Source: Tricholomella constricta | Taxonomy: Eukaryota; Basidiomycota; Agaricomycetes; Agaricales; Lyophyllaceae | Assembly (NCBI GenBank): GCA_013368375.1 | Contig: JAACJP010000024.1 | Location: forward strand, 124,001 to 188,000 | Reading direction: 5' to 3' | Length of the DNA: 64,000 nucleotides | Part shown: positions 22,927 through 33,317 of the stretch, piece by piece | Numbering within the stretch: the first letter of the stretch is position 1 | How the letters are laid out: each line of letters starts with the position of its first letter | Translations under genes and position numbers: made by a program | Notes under the pieces: model-generated | Told to the model about the DNA's origin: nothing | Database searches by the model: none | The model's input: only the letters and a program-made list of their open reading frames with translations

Positions 22927-25035
22927 ATGGCCCTCCTTCTTGCCTTCCTTGGTTTTGTGTTATGCTCAATCACCCACGCGGCTGTTATAGTTCCAGGCGC
23001 GACTTGGACCGACACAAGTGGTAATGTTATTCAGGCGCATGGAGGTGGATTTTTGAAGGTTCAAATCGATCATATACGGGCGTCCAGTGCTTGACGGCCG
23101 CGTTTATACTCTAGGTTGGCTCCACGTTCTACTGGCATGGAGAAGACAAGGCCCACAATAGCGGCCTATTTCGGGCAGTCTCGTGCTACACGGTCGGCAG
23201 ATTGCTCTTGTCACATCCAATTGCATTTTAATGGCCGCGCAGTCCAACGACCTTGTAAGCTGGACGCGTCAGAACAATGCTTTGACACCTATCAGCGGAA
23301 CAAGCATCTCCACTTCGAACATCGTCGAACGTCCAAAAGGTAAAATCTAGCTTTTACCATCTCGCGCCTGATGACTGAATAATACCCATAGTTGTTTTTA
23401 ACAAGGCGGTGAGCCTATAAGCCTGTGACGCGAGTGTAATAAGACTCAGTATTCACTTTTTAAGAACTCGGAATATGTCATGTGGTTCCACTCAGACACT
23501 TCCAAGTGCGTTTCCTGGACAAACCTCATCTTGATGACAAAAATCTCATGGCTTAACTCAGCTATGGCGCAGCTCAAGTCGGGGTGGCTACAGCTAAGAC
23601 TCCTTGCGGACCCTATAGCTATCGAGGGAGCTTCAGACCTCTAGGTGCCGAGTCCCGCGACATGGGCCTCTTTCAGGATAGTGAGCATTCTTTCTTCTCA
23701 GTCAGGTTAAACTCGACTGACTTTATAATTAGATGATGGTAGGATTGTCTTCATAAGACGGTTTAATATGACTCATCTATTCCTCAAGCTGCCCAGACCA
23801 CTTACCTTCTTTACGCCTCTGACAACAATCAGAACTTCAAGATCTCCAAGCTTGACGCGAATTATTACAATGTTGTATCCCAGACTAGTGTCATTTCTGG
23901 TTCGTGAGACCCATGCTTCTCCTTTCTTTGGAAGTCTGGCTGACCAACGCTGGTTGCAGCTTCAACGCTGGAGTCCCCTGGAATCGTCAAGAGGAACGGC
24001 GTAAGCTCCCCGGTGATCTCACAAGTAAAAGTATGATGCTCACAACACCTGTAGGTTTACTACCTCTTTGCATCGCACACCTCTGGCTGGGATCCCAACC
24101 CTAACAAATTCTTCACTGCTTCCGTTCGTACTACCACAATCACTGCGTACTCATTTGATTTGAAATTATTTCTAGTCCTTATCAGGACCGTGGTCCGCTC
24201 AAGCAGATATCGCACCTCCGGCTACCCGCACATATTTCTCACAGAACACCTTCGACCTCCCCATTAGCAACGACTTCGCGATCTACATGGGCGATCGTTG
24301 GAGACCTTCCCTACTTGGAAGTAGCCGATACATGTGGTTCCCCTTGAGTTGGGCCAGTGGAAAACCGCAGATCGTTCAAGCTGATGTATGGAGCGTCAAT
24401 CTTTCAGCCGGGACATATACCAAGGCGACAGGCACCAGCTACGAAGCAGAGTCCGGGACAATTAGCGGATCTGCGACCACGCTTTCAGACGGTTCATTCT
24501 CTGGAGGAAAGGCTATTGGCTTCCTAGGTTTGAATCTATGTAACAATTCACCACCATTTGGACGCTGACTAAAGATCTTGTTATCAGGGAACGGTGGATC
24601 TATCACCATCAACAATGTCCAAGGGACGGGAAACGCACAATGGGTAGCCCTATACTATGCCAATGGTAATACCTTTGTCCAGATCCCGCTGGTTAATGAG
24701 AATTGATTGGTTCCCGTTATTTAGGTGATTCGTCATGGCGCACCACTACGGTCAGGTTCGTAAAGCATGCCTTATACAAGCCCTTGATTGCTGACCCCAT
24801 GTATAGTGTTAACGGTGGGGCATCGGTCGTCGTCGACCAACCGAACACTGGCGGAGGCCATGTTATACTTTCTGTGCCTGTCAAGCTCACTTTGAGGAGC
24901 GGCGCAAACTCCATTACCTTTGGAGCAGGCCAAAGCAGTAAGTCGCCGTATTGTTCCCTCCCTTCCCCAGCTTATATTTTATCGCCAGACTATGCGGCGG
25001 ACCTTGACAAGATCATCGTCTACACTGCGACTTGA
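22927..25035 (+). CDS. GH43 exo-beta-1,3-galactanase with CBM35
   Basis: Fifteen exons, join(22927..23058,23115..23192,23243..23339,23392..23408,23465..23505,23562..23680,23733..23738,23789..23899,23960..24000,24055..24123,24176..24527,24588..24665,24725..24755,24807..24937,24989..25035), give about 449 aa. A signal peptide (to about residue 18) precedes the GH43 subfamily 24 domain (about 20-310: GSTFYWHGEDKAHNS, VERPKVVFNKANSEYVMWFH, STLESPGIVK, IYMGDRWRPS). The CBM35 (about 320-449) starts SYEAESGTISG and ends NYAADLDKIIVY. The arrangement and length closely match the characterised Phanerochaete chrysosporium enzyme, which removes galactose from the beta-1,3-galactan backbone of arabinogalactan proteins. 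The Glu in the STLESPG block corresponds to the catalytic acid described for that family. A 6-nt exon is needed to encode the conserved acidic QDND stretch. Predicted to be secreted. Confidence 0.94.
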
Positions 25036-25395
25036 GTACTATGACTGAAATGTTTATGTGACACAACCGGATATACCCTTGATCAACCTGAAGGTGTTTT
25101 TATGGAATATATATTTTCTGTGGCGCTTTCATATGCTGCCCGATCATGAGAGTCGAAGAACGCGACGGAAGCTGATCCGCCATTCAAGTGCAGTAAGACA
25201 AGCGAAATACATCCAAGAAAATTACATTATGGGGAGGGATGACTAAATGTATGTACGGCGGTGGCAGGCCACCTAGGAAGTGAATGTAGAGTATTAGTAC
25301 TGATCTGGCACGAGAATGTGCTCTATGCTCTGCGCCATCGTGTGAAAACACGGTTCTAGGGGTCCAATGGTAGTCATGTGGTCCGTGATATCTGT
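25036..25395. other. Convergent 3' region, GH43 / mitochondrial carrier
   Basis: Both neighbouring genes end here, so it should hold two 3' UTRs. No other feature seen. Confidence 0.6.
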
Positions 25396-26865
25396 CTAGG
25401 AGGTCATCGTGACCCAGCCCTTCTTGAGTTGCTAGATAGACCGCATGGTTAGAACACGTATATTGGATAAGGTGGTCGTCCATACTTCAAAGAAAACGAA
25501 AAGAAGTACGGTATTGGGTCCGAGGCGAATGAAGGCAGGTGTCCAGCCTTTGAAAAGAAATCTAGGGCCTTCTTCCCGCAATGACTGTACTAGGATTTGA
25601 GCAACGCTTCTGTTGCACGACTAAAGGTAAAGAATAAGTCATACGGGGGCTGGTACGTCACAAGAAACCTTACCGCTGCCATGACTCGTGATCTGACGAC
25701 GTCTGCCGGGGAACACACGGCTATTTCGGCATGGTAAGGAGAGTTCCACATCAAGAATGAGGATGAACGCACTAGTCGCAAATGTGCCGGCCAGGGTACT
25801 AGCGACCACGTGCAATAGAAGATTATCTCGTAGCTGATAGTCGACCAGAGGAAGTGGATGGTGAAGCAAGGTGGTTTTGAAGAAGTCGTATCTGGTGCCA
25901 CGGGATGTCAGGTGAGAAATGCCCATGCTATACTAATAGGGAAGCCTACGAGGCTACTTGAGAAGCCTGGTGGTAGCAAGATGAGCCGATTGTGCACAGT
26001 AACAATATAGTAAGAAACATACGTTCATTAAGACAGCCCTGACCTGTCGCGGTTTGGGTGAGAAGGCGTTTTATGACACGCGTGTATTTACGTACAGTAT
26101 TTGGACCTAGACCTCTCGCTAGTCCTTGGATGCCCTCCTCTTTGATAATGCTTATGAGCCCAGTGACAGCATTGCGATAACCGTATCTCTTCTCAGGAGG
26201 CCGTATAGAATCGCTGGTCATTCTGACGAGCAAAATATCTTGGTTGTAAGGGCCATAAGAAACAATGAAAGGCAGGGGAAAGAGTGTTCATCGCACCTGC
26301 AGGATTGCCTGCTATCCCCCCGAGACCTCCAGCCAGACTGGCGGCAAGAATGAGACGGAGAGTTGAGGGCGGACCGTCTTTTGACAGACGCGCTTTCATC
26401 TCTTCGTACGAGCCCAGGCGAACCAGAGAGTATGACATCTGTCGCATCAAGGACGCTGTGAGGCCAGCGTACAAGCTTCTAAATCCGGATTCGGCGATCG
26501 ACGCGCGAAGGACAGATATCGTGGATGGTCGCCTGGACCCATGCTCAAGGGTTTGCATACGGCTGCAAGGCAAACATCAGTATTCATCTTTGGAACGTCC
26601 AGAGGGTGACTTACACTTTGATCAAGTCCAGCGGATGCGTACAGCTGGCCGCCACTATGGTAGCTGGTTAGTTGAGCGTTGCGAAGGAAATGGATAACAA
26701 CGCACTCGAGGCTGCAACTCCTGTATGGCATAATATAATCAATATTTCATTCACAGCAAATGTGTACTACACTAACCTCCGAGCCTGTATAAAAGTACCG
26801 ATAAGAGGTGCGTTATTAATGAGATAGTGAAAGGAGACGTACCAGAAGGGATGATTCCTGGTCAT
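25396..26865 (-). CDS. DIC1: Mitochondrial carrier, dicarboxylate type
   Basis: Twelve exons, complement(join(25396..25431,25486..25620,25674..25720,25773..25891,25950..25966,26023..26043,26096..26238,26297..26562,26615..26663,26706..26720,26777..26784,26843..26865)), give about 292 aa. This is the usual size of an SLC25 carrier in the inner mitochondrial membrane. The three repeat signatures are visible: HPLDLIKVRMQT, NPADILLVRM and SPADVVRSRVM. The start FWLGGVAAS, the LMRQMSYSLVRLGSYEE block and the end FFEQLKKGW fit the dicarboxylate carrier subfamily, which exchanges malate or succinate for phosphate. Substrate is inferred from subfamily resemblance only. One exon is just 8 nt (26777..26784), and the first coding exon is 23 nt. 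The reconstruction closes in frame, and each family signature is restored only with these splices. Confidence 0.87.
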
Positions 26866-27654
26866 GTTGCAAGCGAGGATGGGACTTGAGGCCTCGAGGA
26901 AGAAAGCAGGCCCACTATATATACAGAAAGGTAAGGGAGCAGGATTCACAGTCGTCCGATATCACTGCATACCTTCAACCAAGGATACCGTTTCCGAGTG
27001 CCTTGAAGGGGAAAAGTTATTTTAGAAAAAAAAATCAGTGATGTAACGTCGGCACTATTCGGGCCGAATTATTCGATCGGTTTTGTCGGCGTTTTGCTGA
27101 GGTCCGAATCTCAAGCTTTCAAGCTTGCCGCCTAAACAACGTCTCCATCCTTGTCGTTGTCAACCATGATTGACGTCTTTTATCGCCGTTTTCTGAACGT
27201 TAGACCTCTTCAATTCTCGCACACATGGCCATTGGTATGATCTTGGTCCCAACGCCGCAGCAATGGATGATTCCGAATTGTTCGTTCTCCCTGCGCTCTG
27301 TCCTCACCGATTCCCGGAGTCTTGCGCAATGTGACCAGGTCATACAACTAGCCATGGAAGAATCTACGGGACCTAACGCTCAGAAAACGGCTGTAAATGA
27401 TCGGCCGACTAGACTCCACTGCTGAACTTGAGCTTCTTCGAACACGATTTTGCGATGGATGATGCCTTGAATTGTTACCCGACGACACCACTCGCCATCT
27501 CAAACGTCATCTATATAGGCCACGGAAGGATCAAGAAAGCCTAGCTGGCCCACGTGGTTTCAGCGAGGTAAGTTGACTGGCTCCCAGTCAATCCCACGAG
27601 CAGCGCAGCAATTTATTCGAAGGATCAATATTCCGCATACGATTCGCGTCTCAA

Positions 27655-27679
27655 GCGCCTAAAGGCGTATCTTAGGCGC
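27655..27679. repeat. Short inverted repeat in promoter
   Basis: GCGCCTAA at 27655-27662 pairs perfectly with TTAGGCGC at 27672-27679 across a 9-nt spacer. Related GGCGC/GCGCC words recur at 27716-27733. The symmetry could be a dimeric factor site. Function is unknown. Confidence 0.4.
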
Positions 27680-27740
27680 CATAGGACAGAAACGCGCTAG
27701 CTACGACCGCTTGTAAGGCGCCTCGTGACGCGCCTGCTTC

Positions 27741-27750
27741 ATATTTAAAA
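27741..27750 (+). promoter_or_regulatory. TATA-like box of VIT-vWA gene
   Basis: ATATTTAAAA lies 58 bp upstream of ATG 27808, a spacing that fits a TATA element with a short 5' UTR. Assigned by position and composition only. Confidence 0.45.
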
Positions 27751-27807
27751 GCGGCAACCACCCACATCCGCAAGCTTTCTGCTTTCTTTACTGGATATCT
27801 CTCTGAC

Positions 27808-30774
27808 ATGAACGGATCCGGCATTGCATGTGCCTCCCTGCCCAATGGTGCGCCTGAAACAACTCAATATCTCCCACTTGAAGAAGTCAGAGCCAAGGTT
27901 CTCATCGTCGATCGTGAGTCCCTTGACTCAGATGCATTCAGTGCATGATTAACGATATATTTGTCGCCAGAATCAGCAAGGATCACACTAAGTCAAACGT
28001 ACAGCAATCCGCTTGATACGACCACGAGTCGTTGCAAATATATGTTTCCGGTCCCAGCAAGTGCCGCAATTTGTGCATTCAGGATGAAAACTTCCGATGA
28101 TCGGATAGTGAATGGGGTTGTGAAGGAAAAGGAAACAGCACAGGAAGAATTCGACAAAGCCGTCCGCGATGGCCAGTTTGCTGGACTGGTAAATTACGTG
28201 ACAGACGATGGTCGTTATCTTTATATTCTGTACCATTTATCGGCTTATCGTCAACTTTCACAGTCTTCACAATTTCCATCGGGGCCATACCTGCCCACGC
28301 CACAGTCGACGTTCATTTGGAGGTGTGTCTCTGCTTCATTTTGTACCTTCAAATTTCGATTGAAGAGGAATAGTATGTCATGAGTCTAGACAACGACGAC
28401 AACACGGACGAGGTCCGCTTCCAACTCTCTAAAGGGGTTGGCGAACGCTACGGAACGACACCCTTAGAACTGACGTCCGCAATTAGACCTGCAGCCTCAA
28501 CGAGAATTAGAATAACCTGTGAGATCCAGACCAGCGGGCGGATTCAGGAGATCGTCAGCCCGAGCCACCATGACGAGATCACCGAAAAAAGATACCCTAC
28601 CGATCAAGGCAGGGAGTCTCGGAGGCGATCTACCATCAAATACCGGTCGAGGTCGTTCCTTGAGCGCGATTTTGTGTTGATTATTCGCGCACAGGGGCTT
28701 GACTTACCGCGGTGTTTCGCTGAGCTCCGGGAAGATTCCGCAGGAAGACATCCCACGCTTGCGATGCAGTTGACTCTCGTACCCAATTTTCCTCTTCCCC
28801 CCATCAGTTCCCAAGAATACCTCTTCGTGATCGACAGAAGTGGCAGTATGGCCGGTGACCGTATTGCGACAGCAAAAGAGACTTTGAACCTTTTGCTTCG
28901 AATGCTTCCCAGCCAGGGTACATTGTTCAATGTTTTTATTTTTGACAATTTGGTAAGCGGACTGTGGCGGCAGAGCCTTGAATACCATGAAACATCCCTG
29001 AGGGACGCGGTAAGTATCTTGAATTATTATTCTGGCTTACGCTGAGGTATCTGTTTACAGACCGCGTTCGTTGATTCCATCAGAGTAAACGGTGGCACAG
29101 AAATAGGCAATGCATTGCGATATGTCCTACGATCCCGCACTGGACAGCTGCCGACTGCTGTTTTTGTTTTGACTGATGGAGAGGTGAGAAAGTGCTTTGT
29201 TGATATCAATGCCGCAAATGACAATCTGAGCGAAGGCATATGGTGACGATGCCATTGTAGTAGTCGAAGACGCCGTCAAGCAATCCTCTGTGAATGCACC
29301 CCTCCGCGTTTTCACTCTTGGAATTGGCAGCGGCATCTCTACCGCGACTTGTGATGGCATTGCCAGAGCAGGCAATGGCGCCAGTCTTTACGCGATTGAC
29401 ACGGAAAGTATATTAGGCAAATGCGCCAGGCTGTTCAACGCGGGAAGAACTCCATTCGTTTGCGATGTCACAATTGACTGGGGACTCTCCCATGACCAGC
29501 TCGGTACGCAAACTGTAACATTTTCCAACCAAACGCTGTCGTCGAGGACAGTCGCGACATTACCGCCCCCTGTTATCCAGCAAGCGCCGGCTCAGATACA
29601 TAACGTTCACGCCGGAACCCGGATGAACATTTACACAATCATTACCCTGAAGAAGAGCAGGGTTCCAAAAGAAGTCGTGCTCCGCGGAGAACTCGCCAAC
29701 GGCGGCGGTCCCTTCGAGCGGGCTATTGGGGTGCACATGGTCCATCTCGTAGGAACCAATCAAGGCCTGCCTCTTATACACACACTGGCAGCATGGCGAT
29801 TGATCCAGGAGCACGAGGAGAAGAGAGCACCTCTCCCAACAGCGATCTTGCCGGACGACGACGAGGAGATACGCAAGGCCGTCATTATCCGCCTTGGGAA
29901 AGAATATCAGCTAATAAGCCAACACACGTCTTTCGTTGCGGTAGACTCTGGACAAAACGACCTACAGCGATCGCGCCGTCGTGGGGGACGGGGAGGAAGC
30001 CCGCGAAGGCAGGAACAAAGCCTTACAACGCCATCAACTTCTCTAGGACTCTTCCAGTCTGCTTTGAGTGCCCTGTCAGGATTACTTGGACTTGGAGCGA
30101 CTGCAATTCTTGATGAGAATCAAACCCTGCCTGGGTCCTGGCTAGACTCTCCACCACTTTCGCCTGCACTGAGCGAGGATGGTGAGGATGAGGATGAGGA
30201 TGAGGATGGTGAGGACAGGGTTGATGATGCAGTTGAAAGCGACGAGAGCGCTGAGAGCCACGAAACATTCTTAACCATGACTTCCCTGGAGTCTTGTGCG
30301 TGTAGCGACTGGAGCCCCCTACCGAGTCCACCTCCGGAGCTGTCTGAGGAGGAGGAGCGCAGACAGAACCAACCATCGCCAAGGATCCGACCTTGGGATT
30401 TAGCTCCCGAGGAAGAACGCCAGGCTCAGTCTCGGTCGCAAAATGCACTTCAAGTTCCGGCGCCCCGCCTTGTGCCTGCAGCACCTCCGAAAGTGGTCGA
30501 CCTGATGCGCCTGCAGTCCTTCGATGGGTCGTTCCAGCTGGATGACTCGCTTCGCGGTATTGTAGGGTCAAGCGCAGTGGACGAGGTGAACAATCTCAAT
30601 GTGAAGGCCAAGGTTTGGGCGACGGCACTCTCCGTTGCATTCATGCAAAAGCAGATGGGCCATCAGAAGGAGTTGTTGAAAGATTTATTGGTGAAAGCAT
30701 TGGAATATCTCGCGAAAACTGCAGAGGTCGATGTGGAGGAGCTGATACGACAGGCGAGACAAATGCTTGTATAA
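27808..30774 (+). CDS. VIT and von Willebrand factor A domain protein
   Basis: Exons join(27808..27913,27971..28210,28264..28322,28374..29009,29061..29183,29236..30774) give about 900 aa. The N-terminal VIT domain (about residues 15-140) carries YMFPVPASAAICAFRM, KEKETAQEEFDKAV and the FTISIGAIPAHATVDV strand. A vWA domain follows (about 280-460) with an intact metal-site motif FVIDRSGSMAGDRI (DxSxS) and VFVLTDGE. This architecture is shared with inter-alpha-trypsin inhibitor heavy chains and PARP4, and many basidiomycetes have such proteins of unknown role. No signal peptide is evident, so it is probably intracellular. After about residue 680 there is a Glu/Asp-rich disordered stretch encoded by GATGAG repeats, then a conserved-looking helical C-terminus (LQSFDGSFQLDDSL, KVWATALSVAFM). 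No partner can be named. Confidence 0.85.
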
Positions 30775-30993
30775 TATTTTATTCCAGTCGTTGTAATGTG
30801 TAGATGCAACAGCGCGTGTAGTGGTCCGTGCGGGGCAGTGTTGTTTGTTTGGTTTCACGGCGCAGCCAATCAGCGGCAGGCATCTCGCTGCTGCCCTGAC
30901 TCTGGCTTTCCATTCAACCACCACGACCTGCTGACCGTCTCCTTACCCCCTGCTTCCTTCCCCCCTACTTTTCTTGTTTCCTCTACTGTCAAA

Positions 30994-33112
30994 ATGAGCG
31001 GCAACGACAACGAAGACCTTATCGACTACGAGGATGAGCACGACATCGTCCCCAGTGGCGCCGCGGCCCCTTCTGCGACCAATGGTGCTGCGGCATCAGG
31101 TGCTGGTGAAGGCGATGACAAGGAAAAAAAGAACTTCTCTGGGATTCATTCCACTGGCTTCAGGTCAGTCTCACGTCTTTTTGGCCGTTTTCTTTTTTTT
31201 TTTTTTTCTGTGGCGTCTTGCTGACGTCTCTGCTTTCCCCACCACTAGGGATTTCCTGTTGAAACCTGAATTGCGACGAGCCATCAGTGATTTGGGTTTC
31301 GAACATCCCTCGGAGGGTACGTTTTGAACGTTGCAAGCTTTTGAAAGCAAGAATCCGACGTTTCTGCTTCAGTTCAGCAAGAGTGTATTCCTCAAGCTGT
31401 CCTTGGAATGGACGTTCTCTGTCAAGCCAAGTCTGGCCATGGAAAAACTGCTGTCTTTGTTTTGGCGACTCTTCAACAACTCGAGCCCGTGAATGGAGAA
31501 GTCTCTGTCCTGGTCCTTTGCCACACACGCGAACTGGCTTTCCAAATCAAGAATGAATACACCCGTTTCGCCAAGTACATGCCCGATGTGCGCGTCAGCA
31601 CCTTCTACGGCGGGACGCCAGTCACCAAAGATGCGGAACTCCTTCGTGACAAGAGCAAGTGCCCGCACATCGTGGTCGCGACGCCCGGCCGGTTGAACGC
31701 CCTCGCCCGTGACAAAGTCTTGGATGCGAAAAACGTGAAGCATTTCGTCCTGGACGAGTGCGACAAAATGCTCGAACAGCTTGGTTAGTCCTGCGAATTT
31801 GCGGCCTCCCAGATCATCCACCCTCTTTATATTCGTCCATGCATGCATCGGGCATCGGGCCCTTGGCTTCACTTGGCTTGTCTACATTCCTTCACCATGC
31901 CCATGAGCGTTGGCAATTCCCATCGCGATCTGGATAGCGGTTGGGGGGACTTGGGTCTAGGTTAATGTTGAGGCTAGGGGAGAGACTGGCGACTGAAGAA
32001 CTACACTACTCGAGGACGCGAGCTTTGGAAGCGACCACCGAGGATTGTCAACCTGTTGTCCCATGCTTTATCTCTTCTGAGCCTTCGCATTTTTTATTAT
32101 CTCCCCTTTTCTCTCCGTTCCCATTGTCACCACCGCACTATCTAATATCGACACTGCCCCACCCTAGACATGCGCCGCGACGTTCAAGAAATTTTCCGAG
32201 CAACACCTCATCACAAGCAGGTGATGATGTTTAGCGCGACACTGGCGAAGGAGATAAGGGCGACGTGCAAGAAGTTCATGGCGAATGTTGGTTTTCGTTC
32301 TAAATTTGGAGCCAGTGCTAGTGCTTATCACCTCTCTTCTCTTACAGCCTCTGGAGATCTTTGTCGATGACGAGACGAAGCTGACGCTGCACGGTCTCCA
32401 GCAGCATTACGTGAAGCTTGAGGAGGCTGGAAAGAACAGGAAGTTGAATGAACTGCTCGATACTTTGGAATTCAATCAAGTGCGTTCCCTTGGCCACTTT
32501 ACCAGAACGACGAATTGATCACGTTTTACAGGTCGTCATCTTCGTCAAATCGGTTGCGCGCGCGATTGAGCTCGACAAGCTCCTCGTGTCCTGCAACTTC
32601 CCTAGTATTAGCATTCACTCTGGCCTCCAACAGGAGGAGCGGTGCGCAAACCTTTTCATCCTTTGAAGATCTCGACCTGACGCTCTCCACAGAATTAACC
32701 GATACACCGCGTTCAAGGCGTTCGAGAAGCGTATCCTCGTCGCCACGGACATCTTCGGTCGTGGTATTGACGTGGAACGTGTCAACATTGTCATCAATTA
32801 CGACTGCCCGCCTGATGCCGACAGCTACTTGCATCGTGTGGGGTGTGTATAAATCTACCTTGATGGTGATGGTACGGTACTGATGTGTGTGGGGTATGCA
32901 GCCGCGCAGGTCGTTTCGGCACAAAAGGTCTTGCAATCACATTCGTGTCGTCGGACAGCGACCAACAGGTCATGGCGGCCATCCAGTCGCGGTTCGAGGT
33001 TGCGGTCCCTGAACTCCCTGACCATATTGATCCTGCTAGTTACAGTGCGTCGACTGATATGTTGTGTTGTGCTGAGTATACTGACGCGGTCTGGTTTACA
33101 GTGACTTCGTAA
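30994..33112 (+). CDS. SUB2: ATP-dependent RNA helicase Sub2 (UAP56/DDX39B)
   Basis: Nine exons, join(30994..31163,31249..31316,31373..31783,32168..32286,32348..32479,32532..32641,32693..32842,32902..33044,33102..33112), give 437 aa, the standard length. Sub2 unwinds RNA during spliceosome assembly and, within TREX, links transcription to mRNA export; it acts in the nucleus. Signature motifs: the N-terminal [30 protein letters not shown]; Walker A AKSGHGKT; the subfamily-specific DECD box ([10 protein letters not shown]); [28 protein letters not shown]; and the ending [11 protein letters not shown]. The third intron is 384 nt while the others are 50-85 nt. The last coding exon is 11 nt. Assignment is secure because DECD and the N-terminal peptide exclude eIF4A. 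Confidence 0.97.
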
Positions 33113-33317
33113 TGGTCTCGTTAATTTGTTTGTTTGCTAGTCTTTTCTTCTATCTTGCTCGCTCCTATGTACTCGTATTGCCGTATACAATGATACGTAT
33201 TGTGTCTACATGCATCTCGGTTATAACGTGTGGTATTGTATGACGTCATGTCAGAAGCATACAAGTCCACGCAAGGCGGGCGGCTGAAGAAAGAAATCCC
33301 GTCGTTCATGATCACCC

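Larger units (their letters stand above)
26866..27807. other. Divergent intergenic region, carrier / VIT-vWA gene
   Basis: Holds the two promoters. A short plus-strand frame near 27225-27425 has no recognised motif and no usable splice continuation. The right end has a GCGCCT-rich segment and a TATA-like box, listed separately. Confidence 0.5.

Noticed and set aside
27225..27425. Possible small gene upstream of the VIT-vWA gene
   Set aside because: No family motif, no coherent splice extension, and ordinary composition for a chance frame.
28604..28988. Minus-strand frames opposite the VIT-vWA gene
   Set aside because: No motifs; they mirror well-supported plus-strand exons.
31784..32167. 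snoRNA gene within the long SUB2 intron
   Set aside because: I could not find a convincing C box, D box or H/ACA arrangement by eye, so it is kept only as a question.
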